NCBI RefSeq assembly: GCF_026230105.1
Contig: NC_079481.1
Span: 32,092,489-32,156,488 of the forward strand
Reading direction: 5' to 3'
Origin: Diorhabda sublineata
Taxonomy: Eukaryota; Arthropoda; Insecta; Coleoptera; Chrysomelidae
Length of the DNA: 64,000 nt
In this document: piece after piece, positions 26,546 through 39,418 of the stretch
Position numbering within the stretch: position 1 is the stretch's first letter
Layout of the letters: every line of letters begins with the position of its first letter
Translations under genes and position numbers: made by a program
Notes under the pieces: generated by a model
What the model saw: the letters and a program-made list of their open reading frames with translations, nothing else
Told to the model about the DNA's origin: nothing
Databases searched by the model: none

Positions 26546-27218
26546 ATTTTTTTTCAATTTATACTATACACGAATCGAGGAGACAGATATATGTAAACAC
26601 GAAGTAAATTACAATAATCTGTCCTCTTTCGTACAAGTTTTCTCTAAAATATTTAAAAAAATTGTTATTGTTTTCCATGTCAAAGATATTTTGAACAAAT
26701 TTGTCCTGTTTATTTACGTATATAAGCAATTTTAGTAGAATAGAGGGACCCTACAATCATTATAATTGATTCTCGTAATTCTAGTAATCATTAACGCATA
26801 TTAGCATGATTTTTTTCTAGTTAATTGCATAATTTACATTAATAATGTTATTAAATACACAATATCACTGTTGTTGACATACGTAATTAATGATCTTTTT
26901 GTTATTTGGTAGTTTTCCAGAAAAAAATTTGTTCTAGATCCATATCGAAAGTTTATAAATCCATTTTCTTGATAGTAGTTGTAATATTGATGATGTACTT
27001 CTGAAATACCCCGTATATCATTTATGTGAAACAATTTTTCGGGATTTTTTTGATTAAATATGGCTCCCGTGTCAATTTTGACGTTTTATAAGGTCTTTAT
27101 GTCATAATAATCTTTATTATGGCTATTATCCAAAATATTGGAGACATAGAGTGAACTATTTCAAAATTATTGAGCTACTACTCAAAATGCATGGCTACTG
27201 GCAACACCTCAACGTAAT
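26546..27218. other. Spacer between the 114-bp and 160-bp arrays
   Basis: AT-rich sequence with no convincing gene. It joins two unrelated satellites about 0.7 kb apart. Confidence 0.55.
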
Positions 27219-30200
27219 AAAGCGTCATAAAAACCCTAAACAACAACGTTTGACCTTGAATAGCACATGAACCCGATGGAAACTCGTGGGAACTCTTAAT
27301 GGTAAACCCAAAGTCTCCACTTGAATTCAGTTCTACAGGAATTGTTGTTAGTTACAAACGTACAAATGAAACTAGAGAAAAGCGTCATAAAAACCTTAAA
27401 TAACAACCTTTGACCTTGAATAGCACATGAATTCGATTGAAACTCGTGGAAACTCCAAATGGTAAACCCAAAGTCTCCACGTGAATTCAGTTCTACAGGA
27501 ATTGTTGTTAGTTACAAACGTACAAATGAAACTAGAGAAAAGCGTCATAAAAACCTTAAATGACAACCTTTGACCTTGAATAGCACATGAATTCGATTGA
27601 AACTCGTGGGAACTCTTAATGGTAAACCCAAAGTCTCCACTTGAATTCAGTTCTACAGGAATTGTTGTTAGTTACAAACGTACAAATGAAACTTGAGAAA
27701 AGCGTCATAAAAACCTTAAATAACAACCTTTGACCTTGAATAGCACATGAATTCGATAGAAACTCGTGGAAACTCCAAATGGTAAACCCAAAATCTCCAC
27801 TTGAATTCAGTTCTACAGGAATTGTTGTTAGTTACAAACGTACAAATGAAACTAGAGAAAAGCGTCATAAAAACCTTAAATAACAACCTTTGACCTTGAA
27901 TAGCACATGAACTCGATTGAAACTCGTGGAAACTCCAAATGGTAAACCCAAAATCTCCACTTGAATTCAGTTCTACAGGAATTGTTGTTAGTTACAAACG
28001 TACAAATGAAACTAGAGAAAAGCGTCATAAAAACCTTAAATAACAACCTTTGACCTTGAATAGCACATGAACTCGATTGAAACTCGTGGAAACTCCAAAT
28101 GGTAAACCCAAAGTCTCCACTTGAATTCAGTTCTACAGGAATTGTTGTTAGTTACAAACGTACAAATGAAACTAGAGAAAAGCGTCATAAAAACCTTAAA
28201 TAACAACCTTTGACCTTGAATAGCACATGAACTCGATTGAAACTCGTGGAAACTCCAAATGGTAAACCCAAAATCTCCACTTGAATTCAGTTCTACAGGA
28301 ATTGTTGTTAGTTACAAACGTACAAATGAAACTTGAGAAAAGCGTCATAAAAACCTTAAATAACAACCTTTGACCTTGAATAGCACATGAATTCGATAGA
28401 AACTCGTGGAAACTCCAAATGGTAAACCCAAAGTCTCCACGTGAATTCAGTTCTACAGGAATTGTTGTTAGTTACAAACGTACAAATGAAACTAGAGAAA
28501 AGCGTCATAAAAACCTTAAATAACAACCTTTGACCTTGAATAGCACATGAACTCGATTGAAACTCATGGAAACTCCAAATGGTAAACCCAAAATCTCCAC
28601 TTGAATTCAGTTCTACAGGAATTGTTGTTAGTTACAAACGTACAAATGAAACTAGAGAAAAGCGTCATAAAAACCTTAAATAACAACCTTTGACCTTGAA
28701 TAGCACATGAATTCGATTGAAACTCGTGGAAACTCCAAATGGTAAACCCAAAATCTCCACTTGAATTCAGTTCTACAGGAATTGTTGTTAGTTACAAACG
28801 TACAAATGAAACTTGAGAAAAGCGTCATAAAAACCTTAAATAACAACCTTTGACCTTGAATAGCACATGAATTCGATAGAAACTCGTGGAAACTCCAAAT
28901 GGTAAACCCAAAGTCTCCACGTGAATTCAGTTCTACAGGAATTGTTGTTAGTTACAAACGTACAAATGAAACTAGAGAAAAGCGTCATAAAAACCTTAAA
29001 TGACAACCTTTGACCTTGAATAGCACATGAATTCGATTGAAACTCGTGGGAACTCTTAATGGTAAACCCAAAGTCTCCACTTGAATTCAGTTCTACAGGA
29101 ATTGTTGTTAGTTACAAACGTACAAATGAAACTAGAGAAAAGCGTCATAAAAACCTTAAATAACAACCTTTGACCTTGAATAGCACATGAATTCGATTGA
29201 AACTCGTGGAAACTCCAAATGGTAAACCCAAAATCTCCACTTGAATTCAGTTCTACAGGAATTGTTGTTAGTTACAAACGTACAAATGAAACTAGAGAAA
29301 AGCGTCATAAAAACCTTAAATAACAACCTTTGACCTTGAATAGCACATGAATTCGATTGAAACTCGTGGAAACTCCAAATGGTAAACCCAAAATCTCCAC
29401 TTGAATTCAGTTCTACAGGAATTGTTGTTAGTTACAAACGTACAAATGAAACTAGAGAAAAGCGTCATAAAAACCTTAAATAACAACCTTTGACCTTGAA
29501 TAGCACATGAATTCGATAGAAACTCGTGGAAACTCCAAATGGTAAACCCAAAGTCTCCACGTGAATTCAGTTCTACAGGAATTGTTGTTAGTTACAAACG
29601 TACAAATGAAACTAGAGAAAAGCGTCATAAAAACCTTAAATAACAACCTTTGACCTTGAATAGCACATGAATTCGATAGAAACTCGTGGAAACTCCAAAT
29701 GGTAAACCCAAAATCTCCACTTGAATTCAGTTCTACAGGAATTGTTGTTAGTTACAAACGTACAAATGAAACTAGAGAAAAGCGTCATAAAAACCTTAAA
29801 TAACAACCTTTGACCTTGAATAGCACATGAACTCGATTGAAACTCGTGGAAACTCCAAATGGTAAACCCAAAATCTCCACTTGAATTCAGTTCTACAGGA
29901 ATTGTTGTTAGTTACAAACGTACAAATGAAACTAGAGAAAAGCGTCATAAAAACCTTAAATAACAACCTTTGACCTTGAATAGCACATGAACTCGATTGA
30001 AACTCGTGGAAACTCCAAATGGTAAACCCAAAATCTCCACTTGAATTCAGTTCTACAGGAATTGTTGTTAGTTACAAACGTACAAATGAAACTTGAGAAA
30101 AGCGTCATAAAAACCTTAAATAACAACCTTTGACCTTGAATAGCACATGAATTCGATAGAAACTCGTGGAAACTCCAAATGGTAAACCCAAAGTCTCCAC

Positions 30201-30695
30201 GTGAATTCAGTTCTACAGGAATTGTTGTTAGTTACAAACGTACAAATGAAACTAGAGAAAAGCGTCATAAAAACCTTAAATAACAACCTTTGACCTTGAA
30301 TAGCACATGAACTCGATTGAAACTCGTGGAAACTCCAAATGGTAAACCCAAAGTCTCCAGTTGAATTCAGTTCTACAAGAATTGTTGTTAGTTACAAACG
30401 TACAAATGAAACTAGAGAAAAGCGTCATAAAAACCTTAAATAACAACCTTTGACCTTGAATAGCACATGAACTCGATAGAAACTCGTGGAAACTCCAAAT
30501 GGTAAACCCAAAGTCTCCACTTGAATTCAGTTCTACAGGAATTGTTGTTAGTTACAAACGTACAAATGAAACTAGAGAAAAGCGTCATAAAAACCTTAAA
30601 TAACAACCTTTGACCTTGAATAGCACATGAACTCGATAGAAACTCGTGGAAACTCCAAATGGTAAACCCAAAGTCTCCACTTGGATTCAGATCTG
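27219..30695. repeat. 160-bp tandem satellite, about 22 copies
   Basis: TAGCACATGA recurs at 27261, 27421, 27581 and so on to 30621, exactly 21 periods of 160 bp. The array starts around AGCGTCATAA at 27221 and fades at about 30,695 within the 22nd unit. Monomers vary at a few sites (AATTCGATT/ACTCGATT/AATTCGATA, CCAAATGG/TTAATGG, CCACTTG/CCACGTG). Most carry one or two GAATTC sites. Every unit contains TGACCTTGA at the same phase. Frames are closed by stops, so it is non-coding. Confidence 0.97.
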
Positions 30696-30699
30696 TGGG

Positions 30700-31895
30700 A
30701 TTTTTTGATGTTTACGATATCTATTGTACAATATATTTTCTTTCATCATTCGCGAACGTTAATTTGTTTACCGAAGCAGGAAATCCACGGGCCATTTAAT
30801 TAATTGTATGTTAATTGGAGCCGCAATCTTTTAAAATCCGAAATTTTTTTCTCGCTCTTCAATTTTTCCAATAACAAATTGATTTACGTCAAAAGAAATC
30901 ATCGACTATAGATCATATTGATATAACTCGTTTTTGATCTATTGCGTTGCAGATTTTATTTGTTCCCATTACGATCGTTAATAAAACTCGAAGAAAGTTT
31001 TTTTTTGGTCAATTATAATCAAAATAAGTTTTTGAATGTTTATAATTCAATATTGAACAATTTAACGTTGTACAAATACCTAATACGTTTTCTTGAAATA
31101 TAGATTCAAAAGTTTTTCGGCAACGCTGTAAAATACGAGGGGGTTTCAAAGGTTAATTACATTTTTTTGACATATGTCAAAATTTTACGTAAATATTTTA
31201 GTTCAATACTCAATTGAAGAAAATTATTTCGTCGTTTTCGAGAAAACGAATAAAGTAAATTGCTACTATTATATAATTTAAGTATAAATCAAGGTATTAA
31301 TTTACAAATATTTAAAGTGGTACTAAAAATGATTAACACATATAACTATGACTATCACATAGATAAAATTAGCTAATTTAGTAATAAAGCAAATAAAATA
31401 ATTTTTTTTTAAAAATCTGTCGTTAAATCAGACATTGTGTATAGATTTCAAGCATAAAGTCTAATTGAAGTTAATAAATTTTTGGTTTTACTTTCGAAAA
31501 ATTTGTACCTTTATGGCTACAACCCTCTGTATCTTATTCTTGGTCGTAAAAATGATATTTTCTTTGTCTATTTCATTTATTTAACTTTAAAAACCAGAAT
31601 TCCAACACATTTTCGTCAATAAACCTCAATTAGTAATCAATTTATACCTTCTCGATATTTTATTTCCCCCCAACTGTATTAATCTACTGGGCAAAAATCG
31701 TTGTCCACCCCATATCCATTCATTAATCTTCCTACAAACTCTCAACTCTGAACCAGAGTTTGTTATACCACTATAATGAGACGTAATAACGTCGAAACTA
31801 GCCAGTGGTTAAAAACCTTTCCTTGTATATGCGATCTGGGGATTTTCGGAGGAGATGCAATTCAATATCCGTCAAGGCATTAACCAGCTAGATTA
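30700..31895. other. Gene-free AT-rich region
   Basis: No coding, RNA or tandem structure is recognised between the 160-bp array and the MITE at 31.9 kb. Confidence 0.55.
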
Positions 31896-31896
31896 T

Positions 31897-32229
31897 GAGA
31901 GTTATCGTAGTGGGATTGTGGTAAAACTAAACCCCAAAGTGTACTCCAATATATTTCCGAGCTTTCTAATATTTATATATTCATCATCTGCGAATAAATT
32001 AGCCGAGAATTGCGGCGACATAAATTTTATATCTTTTAATAAAACATTAGATTCATCAACTTCAAAATTCAATATTCAAATTGATGCTTGAGGTTATTGA
32101 GCGTCAGTTCGAATATGGATTTTTAAAATCGATTTAATTTAATGTTTCCAGGAAATTTAAATTGCGCCGCAATTAGAGTTAATACACTTTGGGGTTTAAT
32201 TTTGTCACAATCCCACTACGTAAACTCGT
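31897..32229. mobile_element. MITE-like element with ~45-bp terminal inverted repeats
   Basis: The left end, from about 31,899, contains GTAGTGGGATTGTGG then AAACCCCAAAGTGTA-type sequence. The right end (about 32,184-32,228) carries the inverted counterpart, GTAGTGGGATTGTGAC then TTAAACCCCAAAGTGTA on the minus strand. The ~45-bp arms match at most positions and enclose about 240 bp without a transposase frame. Target duplication is not clear. Confidence 0.75.
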
Positions 32230-35200
32230 ATCGATCGTAGTGTTTTTATTTGTTGTGTATTATGCTCGGTATAAGTGTGTATATAAACGGTTTTTTATAT
32301 ATTTTCGACTGCTAGTGAAAGCATTCCAAAAATAACCTCGCATTCCTTTTCAATTACCCAGTTGTCGATGTTCCTGGGGTTTTTCTAAAACCTGGTGAAC
32401 CGATTCATCAGCAAAATGGCCGACAGATTGTTTGTTTCGGGTTTTTGTCTCTTTTTCGCCCGGTACATTTCTGTACACTTGAGAAAATTTTGATGAATTG
32501 GCAACATGTTTATATATTAAAAAACTGACTTGTCCCCAAAATTTATGTCTATAATAGATAGTTTATTGATTTGATAGACGTGTAATCCATGCAAAAAAAC
32601 TTACCCTTCAATCGTATCAGCCCCTCTAAATATTTTACACTCGTAGAAACAATCGCACTACAACATGTAAGGAATCTTTCTAAACGAAACATTCTGTCTA
32701 AATAAGTTTGAAAATAATATTTTTATGTTAATTAAATGATTAACAAGCTTTCCTTTTGTTGCATTTATTCTTTATAATCCTCAAGCTTTTATGATGAATT
32801 GAACTACAGCTTCGAACGATGATCCAATTTTATAGAGATAAAGCTTGATACCGAATAACACTTTTTATAAATATAAATACATTTCTCGTATTACCGGGGT
32901 TGCAGAATATCTTTACGACGTATTCGTTGAAAATAAATCAAAACAGGACTAAAATGAAAATAATTTGAACTACAAACTGAGTTTCTTCATTAGTTTCTAT
33001 TTCAGGATGAAAATATTATTAGTTTCCAGCATTTGAGAAAATTTTACTTAAATCTAACAATTAGATTTGTCTCGAGACTATCGAATATGAGAAAACTGTT
33101 GAAAACTTAAAATTTATTCACCCTGTATCACTATATAGTATTTAACATTCAATCTACATATCCTCGTTCAAGTTTTTTTATATTATATAACATGCACACA
33201 TATTATTGATTCATACAAACAAAAATTTGGACTATAAATTGAAGACAAACATATGAATATTATTATTATAATTAATTTCAAAATGTATACTTCAACAACT
33301 TCCCTCGTATATTAAATACGTTCTATTTCACTTGACATCTAAGATAACCTATGGTTTGTGCTAAAAATTGGATTGTAAACAATGTAATATCAATTACTGA
33401 AAGTGAATAAAATCAGAGTCATAACAAAACTTAATATTCAAAATATTAACTACCCAATTTATGGACATTCAACTGCAAATAAAGATAAATAACTGAAACA
33501 TTCGCGTGTTATTTTTTGATAAATTTATTGAGAACACTGGGCCACTTTCTAAAATTAAATATATTTAAAAGAAATGGTTACTGCTTAACTAATTAATTTC
33601 GAATTGTTTACTTTTTACATCAATTTATTCAAGATACTTTTATTGTGTTGAAAAGAACTTATTACCAGGTGCTGTTATTTTTAAAACTGTGATAGGTAAA
33701 TTGCTTTTAAATTGTAATGATGATTCTCTAGATTTGTAATACATACTTTGTATTGGACTCGTACACTGTATTTCTTATGAAATTATTATTGCTGAAATTC
33801 GAATTATATTCAGTGTTTTCAAAAACTTTAATTCAATTGCGATCGTTGCAAATGTGGCTTATGGATACATTAAATCAAAACAATATATATGAAAAAGAAG
33901 AAGACAATGTCAAAATTAAAAGATGCAAAAGTAGATAAATAAATTTGAAAACAATTTTTAAAATAAACGATGCAGTAGGACTAAGAGAAATATTACGATT
34001 AAAAATCTTGAATGGAATTATGAATATATAAGTAATGGAACAATTAATACTGTAATAAACGATACAATTGAAGTAAAATGTTATAAAACAGAGAACAAAA
34101 GAATTAATACGAGATGTGAAAAGTAAAAAGGTAAAAATCATAAATAATGGTAAAAAAATTGAGGAAAAGGTATGTAAGAATTATAAATCATGAACATTTA
34201 TAATCTGCAGAGGTATTTATAACAATTTCTGATGGTTCTGAGTTTTTTTTACTTGGTGTAGTAAAATATAGTTAATATTGAGTAACCTGGTAAATTTTCA
34301 CTATTTTATTTACATAATTCGATCTCTGATCTATTAAATAAAATTTTTTCATTCATGTTATGAAAGATATTTGATTTTATGTGTATACTTTGCCAAATTC
34401 CTTTATCATAGTCACATTGACCTGTTTCATGAACTGAAACACAATTTTATTCAATTTTCAAAAAAAAATGATGTCGAAAGTAAAGTTTTTATATTCTTTT
34501 CCATATTCATAGTTGTTTATCACTTAATTTCAATACTGATTATGGTTCTACCCATAATAGGTACTCAATATTTCATGTTTTTTTTTTATATGCTTTCAAT
34601 ATGTTAAAATACAAGTAATTTTACAAATTCATACTATAGAATGTCCTCATGATTCTCACATAAGATCCTGGATGTTAACTGCAATTTCAACCTTTTTGTT
34701 TGGACTATTTCAACACTATGTAAAGTCAAAATCAGCTGATACTTTGGTGAAGACTGAAACAGGTCGCAAACTTCAAATTTTTACTTGTTTCATCTGATTT
34801 TGAATTAAAAGAGACTTAAAATCAAGATGAATCACTATGAAAATCAGTTGATTTTCATCCTGCTACTGTAAACATAGGAATATTGGAATTAATTATTCAA
34901 AACAGTCCTTTATTGAGTAGTAAAGTTTGTATCCTCTTCCTGCCATTATCAGCTGCCCAAGTTTTTGAGAAATTCTCTGTTCTGCTACTTTTCTATTCTT
35001 ACATGGTATTTGCTACATTCTTCTATATACTTCAACTATTTTTTTAGATAATTTAATTTTTCGTAAGTTATGAAATAAAACACAAGTTTGTATAAAAAAT
35101 TATATTTGCGAATATATAAACAATTAAATATATTTAATAAACTCACAAAATTCAACAAACTAGCAGAAAACAGTATAAAATGATTGAATATTTAAGCAAA

Positions 35201-35728
35201 ATATGCAAAAAAAATATAAGTAAATTGTTTTCCATGTACCCTAGATGACTAATAAATCCCTACATATTATGATTGCATAAAAATTGATAATGGGACAATC
35301 TATATAACATCGAAAGGCAAAGTTCATTCAAATGAATATGTCAACACTAGAAAATGATTTCAATTTTTTTTTGTTTTTAATTTATTCAAATACTACACTT
35401 GTATAGTAGATATACATAAAAATAACATTATCAAAGTATGTATTGATTTATTGATGCGCATTAATTATTCATGTATCTACTACTGGAAAATAGTATTCTT
35501 TATATTGAAATTGGAATTTTTAATATCGAATAAAAGCACCGTTTATTACCACTACATCAATAAAACTGGTCCTTTGTAATTTCCTTTGATTCATAAATAG
35601 AGTACATAGTACGACAAACAAGCAACAATAAATAAAGAATCAGAATAAACAGATAAAACTAGAGGACGGCTAATTTACCAAAAATTAAAAATTTTCCGTA
35701 AATTTTGTTTAATCCCAGATAAATATTT
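32230..35728. other. Gene-free AT-rich region downstream of calpain-7
   Basis: Short open frames here show no recognisable domains and look like chance frames in AT-rich DNA. No RNA gene, tandem repeat or element end was identified with confidence. Confidence 0.5.
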
Positions 35729-35734
35729 TTTATT
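35729..35734 (-). terminator. Possible calpain-7 polyadenylation signal (AATAAA)
   Basis: AATAAA on the minus strand lies about 22 bp past the calpain-7 stop. It is the nearest canonical signal, but it would give a very short 3' UTR and AT-rich DNA yields many chance matches. Confidence 0.35.
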
Positions 35735-35755
35735 TCAAACAACAAGTTATTAACT

Positions 35756-35897
35756 TTATGTTTTGAAAAGTTTTATTGGTGATGTTGACTTAACGTTGAG
35801 TATGAAAGGCCCTTCTTGATTCGGATAAAAAGTGGAAGGAATTATCCGTAGAACACTGGCAGGTATGCTTGGTAGATCCAAAACGATGTATCCAGAT
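35756..35897 (-). CDS. Capn7: Calpain-7 exon 11: C-terminus and stop
   Basis: Encodes SGYIVLDLPSIPASVLRIIP then STFYPNQEGPFILNVKS, the last strands of the second C2-like domain, and ends TTCAAAACATAA. The acceptor is TTAACAG|ATCTGG. Confidence 0.92.
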
Positions 35898-38800
35898 CTG
35901 TTAAATTAGAAAAAATAGCACCTTAACCATCAAAACTGTGTAAAAGACAAGGACTAGAGGCTGGAATAAGAACCTGAGGTTTCCTTTAGATTGTAAACGG
36001 GATAAATACATTACCTGTAAGATCCCGATGATTTAGCTCTAAACGGGGCGGTAACGGATTCATCTTTGAGTTGCTGTATGGTAACTTCGAATCCCATTTG
36101 GTATTGTTTGGGACCCTTCAATTCTATTAAAATATGATTGTTATCGGATTTAGAATCGACATCGAGGCAGTATTTGGGATTATTAGGAAAAGTGAGAGGA
36201 TGATTCGGGCATCCCCCTGCTGTAATGCCCTTCCATTCGCCGGTAATCTGCAAACGAGTTTTTTACCATGGACCGTACCGTAAATACATACTGTAACCCT
36301 TACCCTTTGTTCGTATTTGTAGGGATCAATTATTTTATTCAAACGGAAGGGTAAAGTCGCATAAGCCCTTAAGGTATAATATATCGTGGTGGATTTTTCG
36401 TACTGAGAAACGACAATTGTAAATTTTCTATTAGATTCTGAATTTAATAAAATTTTACACAGATAATGTGGACTGTTGATTTTAACTCCATCTATGTACG
36501 GTGGCGGGTCAACTGCAATAAATATAAAATAATATTTTGAAGCGGAAACATGATGGTGATATCACCCTGTCTACTTACAAGGATAATAAACTTTTTTTCC
36601 ACCCCTGTAAACGAAAAGTGTTATATATTCTTTGTTGTCTCTAAAATCGTCGATGTCTGTGATGTGTCTTGTTAATAGTAACCATACAGCGCCGGCTCCA
36701 TCGCCTTGTACATCTAAAGAAAATTGTGGATTTTCCGATATGCTATATAAATCTTTTACTGGACCCGTCCCTGCGTTCCAAGATCTACAATTTGATATCT
36801 GGGTATAGAAATAGACAGTATCATTGATGACAATAAAACACTACAAAAAAACTAGTTTTCGAAAATATTATATGCCATATGGGATCAAAAATAACACGGT
36901 AAATACATATATCAAATGTCATACGTGTTGAATCTTATATAAAATTGTCATCTGTCATATTTCAAATGTCAAAAGTCAAGTTACAATAATTTCAAAGTTA
37001 CAAAGAAATAATTGGGAATTATAAATAGAAAAATGATCATAGATGATATAAAAATTGGTTGAAAAAAACTTGGACAAAGTCTACATAATCATTGCTGTTG
37101 TGATTACTAGTAATATTTGAAAGAATAAACATACTGTACATGTTACAACAACGCTGTCAACTGTCAATAATCGAACATAACATTTAAGGGTAATTATCTG
37201 TCAAATGTCAAACATAAGCTGTTCAATCTTAGTAATACTGCCATACAATTGAAATTTTTAATCCATAAAAAAGTGTTACACATGAAAACAATTATTATAA
37301 GAAAACATTTAATAATTGAAATAAAAATTTTAATGACATATTAAACGTCAAATGAGGCGAATGTTTTCGATCAATACGGGAAAATATCAGCTGTCAACAA
37401 TCAAACATCATTTGAAGTGTAATTATCTGTCAATTGTCATACGATATGTCAGATATAGTTAAATCTTAGTAACCCGTCGAATATCAAACATCAATTGAAA
37501 CGCATTGTTTTAATACATACAGGGAGCGTCAAAAATAAACTAATTACGAAAAAAGTAAAAAATTAAAACTTCAACGATGTGTCAAACGTCAAATAAACGC
37601 TAGTAAAAATTAACTGTCAAGAATAAAATCTCATTTCGGATTATGGTAATTATCTGTCAACTGTCATACGAGATGTCAATCGTAAGCTGTTGAATTTTCC
37701 GTAACATGTCAAATATCCCTAGTCAAATGAGACGGGAGTGTTTAATCCATACAGGGGATTAGGAGAAAAACAAAATGGAATGTGAAAAATTTAGTGACAT
37801 ACGAAACATCAAGTGTATCGGATGTTTTTAATCAAAACCGAAAAAAAAAACATTAATTTGACAATTGAATAAAGTCACGTGAAATATCAACTGTCAACAA
37901 TCAAATTTCATTTCGAAATAGGAACATCATCTGTCAACTGTCACACCAAATGTCAGTCGTAAGCTGAGGAATCTTTGAAATACTTTCAAATGTCAAGTGA
38001 AACGGACATTTTTAATTCGTACATGGAGCGTCAAAAAATAAACCAATATTTTTAGAAATAATTCAAAAGGAAAATGAAAATTTCAATGATATATCAAATT
38101 TCATTTCCGAAGAAGAATTATGTCAACTGTCATACTAAATTTCAATCGGAAACTGTTGAATATTTGTAAGACTGTCAAATATCAAACGTCAAATGAAGCA
38201 GACATTTTTAATTCGTACAGGGAGAGTCAAAAAATAGTCAAATGTTCATTTTCAATCATGAAAATAAAAATTTTAATGATATGTCAAATGTCAAGTGAGG
38301 TAAACGCCAGAAAACATCAAATGTCGTTCTGGAAGAGTAATTATATGTCAAATGTCATACGAAATGTCAGTCGTAAGCTATTTAATATTGGCAACACTGT
38401 CAAATATCGAAAAATCAAGGTAAACGCACATTTTCAATCCATACAGCGTCAAAAATTGGACTAATGAAGTCAACAATAAAAATGTAGTTTGTCAATAAAC
38501 AATAAAGGATATAAAGCATTAAATTGACGATTAAATGTAAGAAAATATCAACTGTCATTTCCAAATAGGTTAGATATCTGTCAACTGTCACACCAGATGT
38601 CAGTGTCAAGTCAAGTAAACTGATAAAAAACATTTGAAGAGTCGTTGAAATGACGTAATTTTATTTTTTTTTTAATGTGTGTCGCAACCAGAATCGTTTT
38701 GAACGAAATAAAGATTGATAATATTAATCTGTAAAATATTTTAATTGATTTTACTTACTGGTGTATGCAATATGTATGTTTGAACAATTCCGGGTTCCAA

Positions 38801-39342
38801 TTCATATAAAAAACATCGAAGAACTTGCAGAGACTATCGTAATCGATCCAAAATACTCCGTTGTCGAATTGAGCGGCGCTGGAAGGATCGAAATTGAGTC
38901 TTCTCTGCAATTCGGGCGTCCAACGTCGCGTATCCAATTCCGAATAATTTCCACGCCATCTCAAATGCGACCAAGGATTTTTCAACTTGAATAACCTAAC
39001 CTAAAAAAACTTCAATTCGTAAATTTTATTTATTTTTCTACGTATAATTACCCCATCGATCGTTTGTACGTCCATGACAGCGTACGCGTGAGTGGATACC
39101 AGTCCTGTTCTTTCGGCCTCGAGATCCGACATGTCTCCGGTGGCTACAGAAACTAACACGTCACCTTTGGCCAATCTTGTTTCTATTTTTTGATAAACAG
39201 CGTCTTTGTTGAAGTCGGGATTATTTTTTATCGCGGCCCTTTCAGGTATCCAACCGGTTAAGGCGTGGAGATCGATATTCTAAAACATATTTGTATTCGC
39301 AACTCGTCCCAGACATGATGCCGGTCCTGTCCCTGATGTTTG

Positions 39343-39418
<76 letters not shown>

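Noticed and set aside
19083..26607. Giant 2,469- to 2,504-residue repeat proteins on both strands
   Set aside because: They are by-products of a stop-free 114-bp satellite. Overlapping frames on both strands are equally open, variants are non-synonymous in each, and frames start and stop at array edges.
31855..32091. 78-residue plus-strand open frame
   Set aside because: It overlaps the left half of an inverted-repeat MITE and shows no domain.
33753..34607. Several 60-90 residue open frames
   Set aside because: Composition is typical of random AT-rich DNA, with no domains or splice structure.
38120..38464. 114-residue plus-strand open frame
   Set aside because: It lies in the TGTCA-rich intronic repeat and its residues reflect the repeat.
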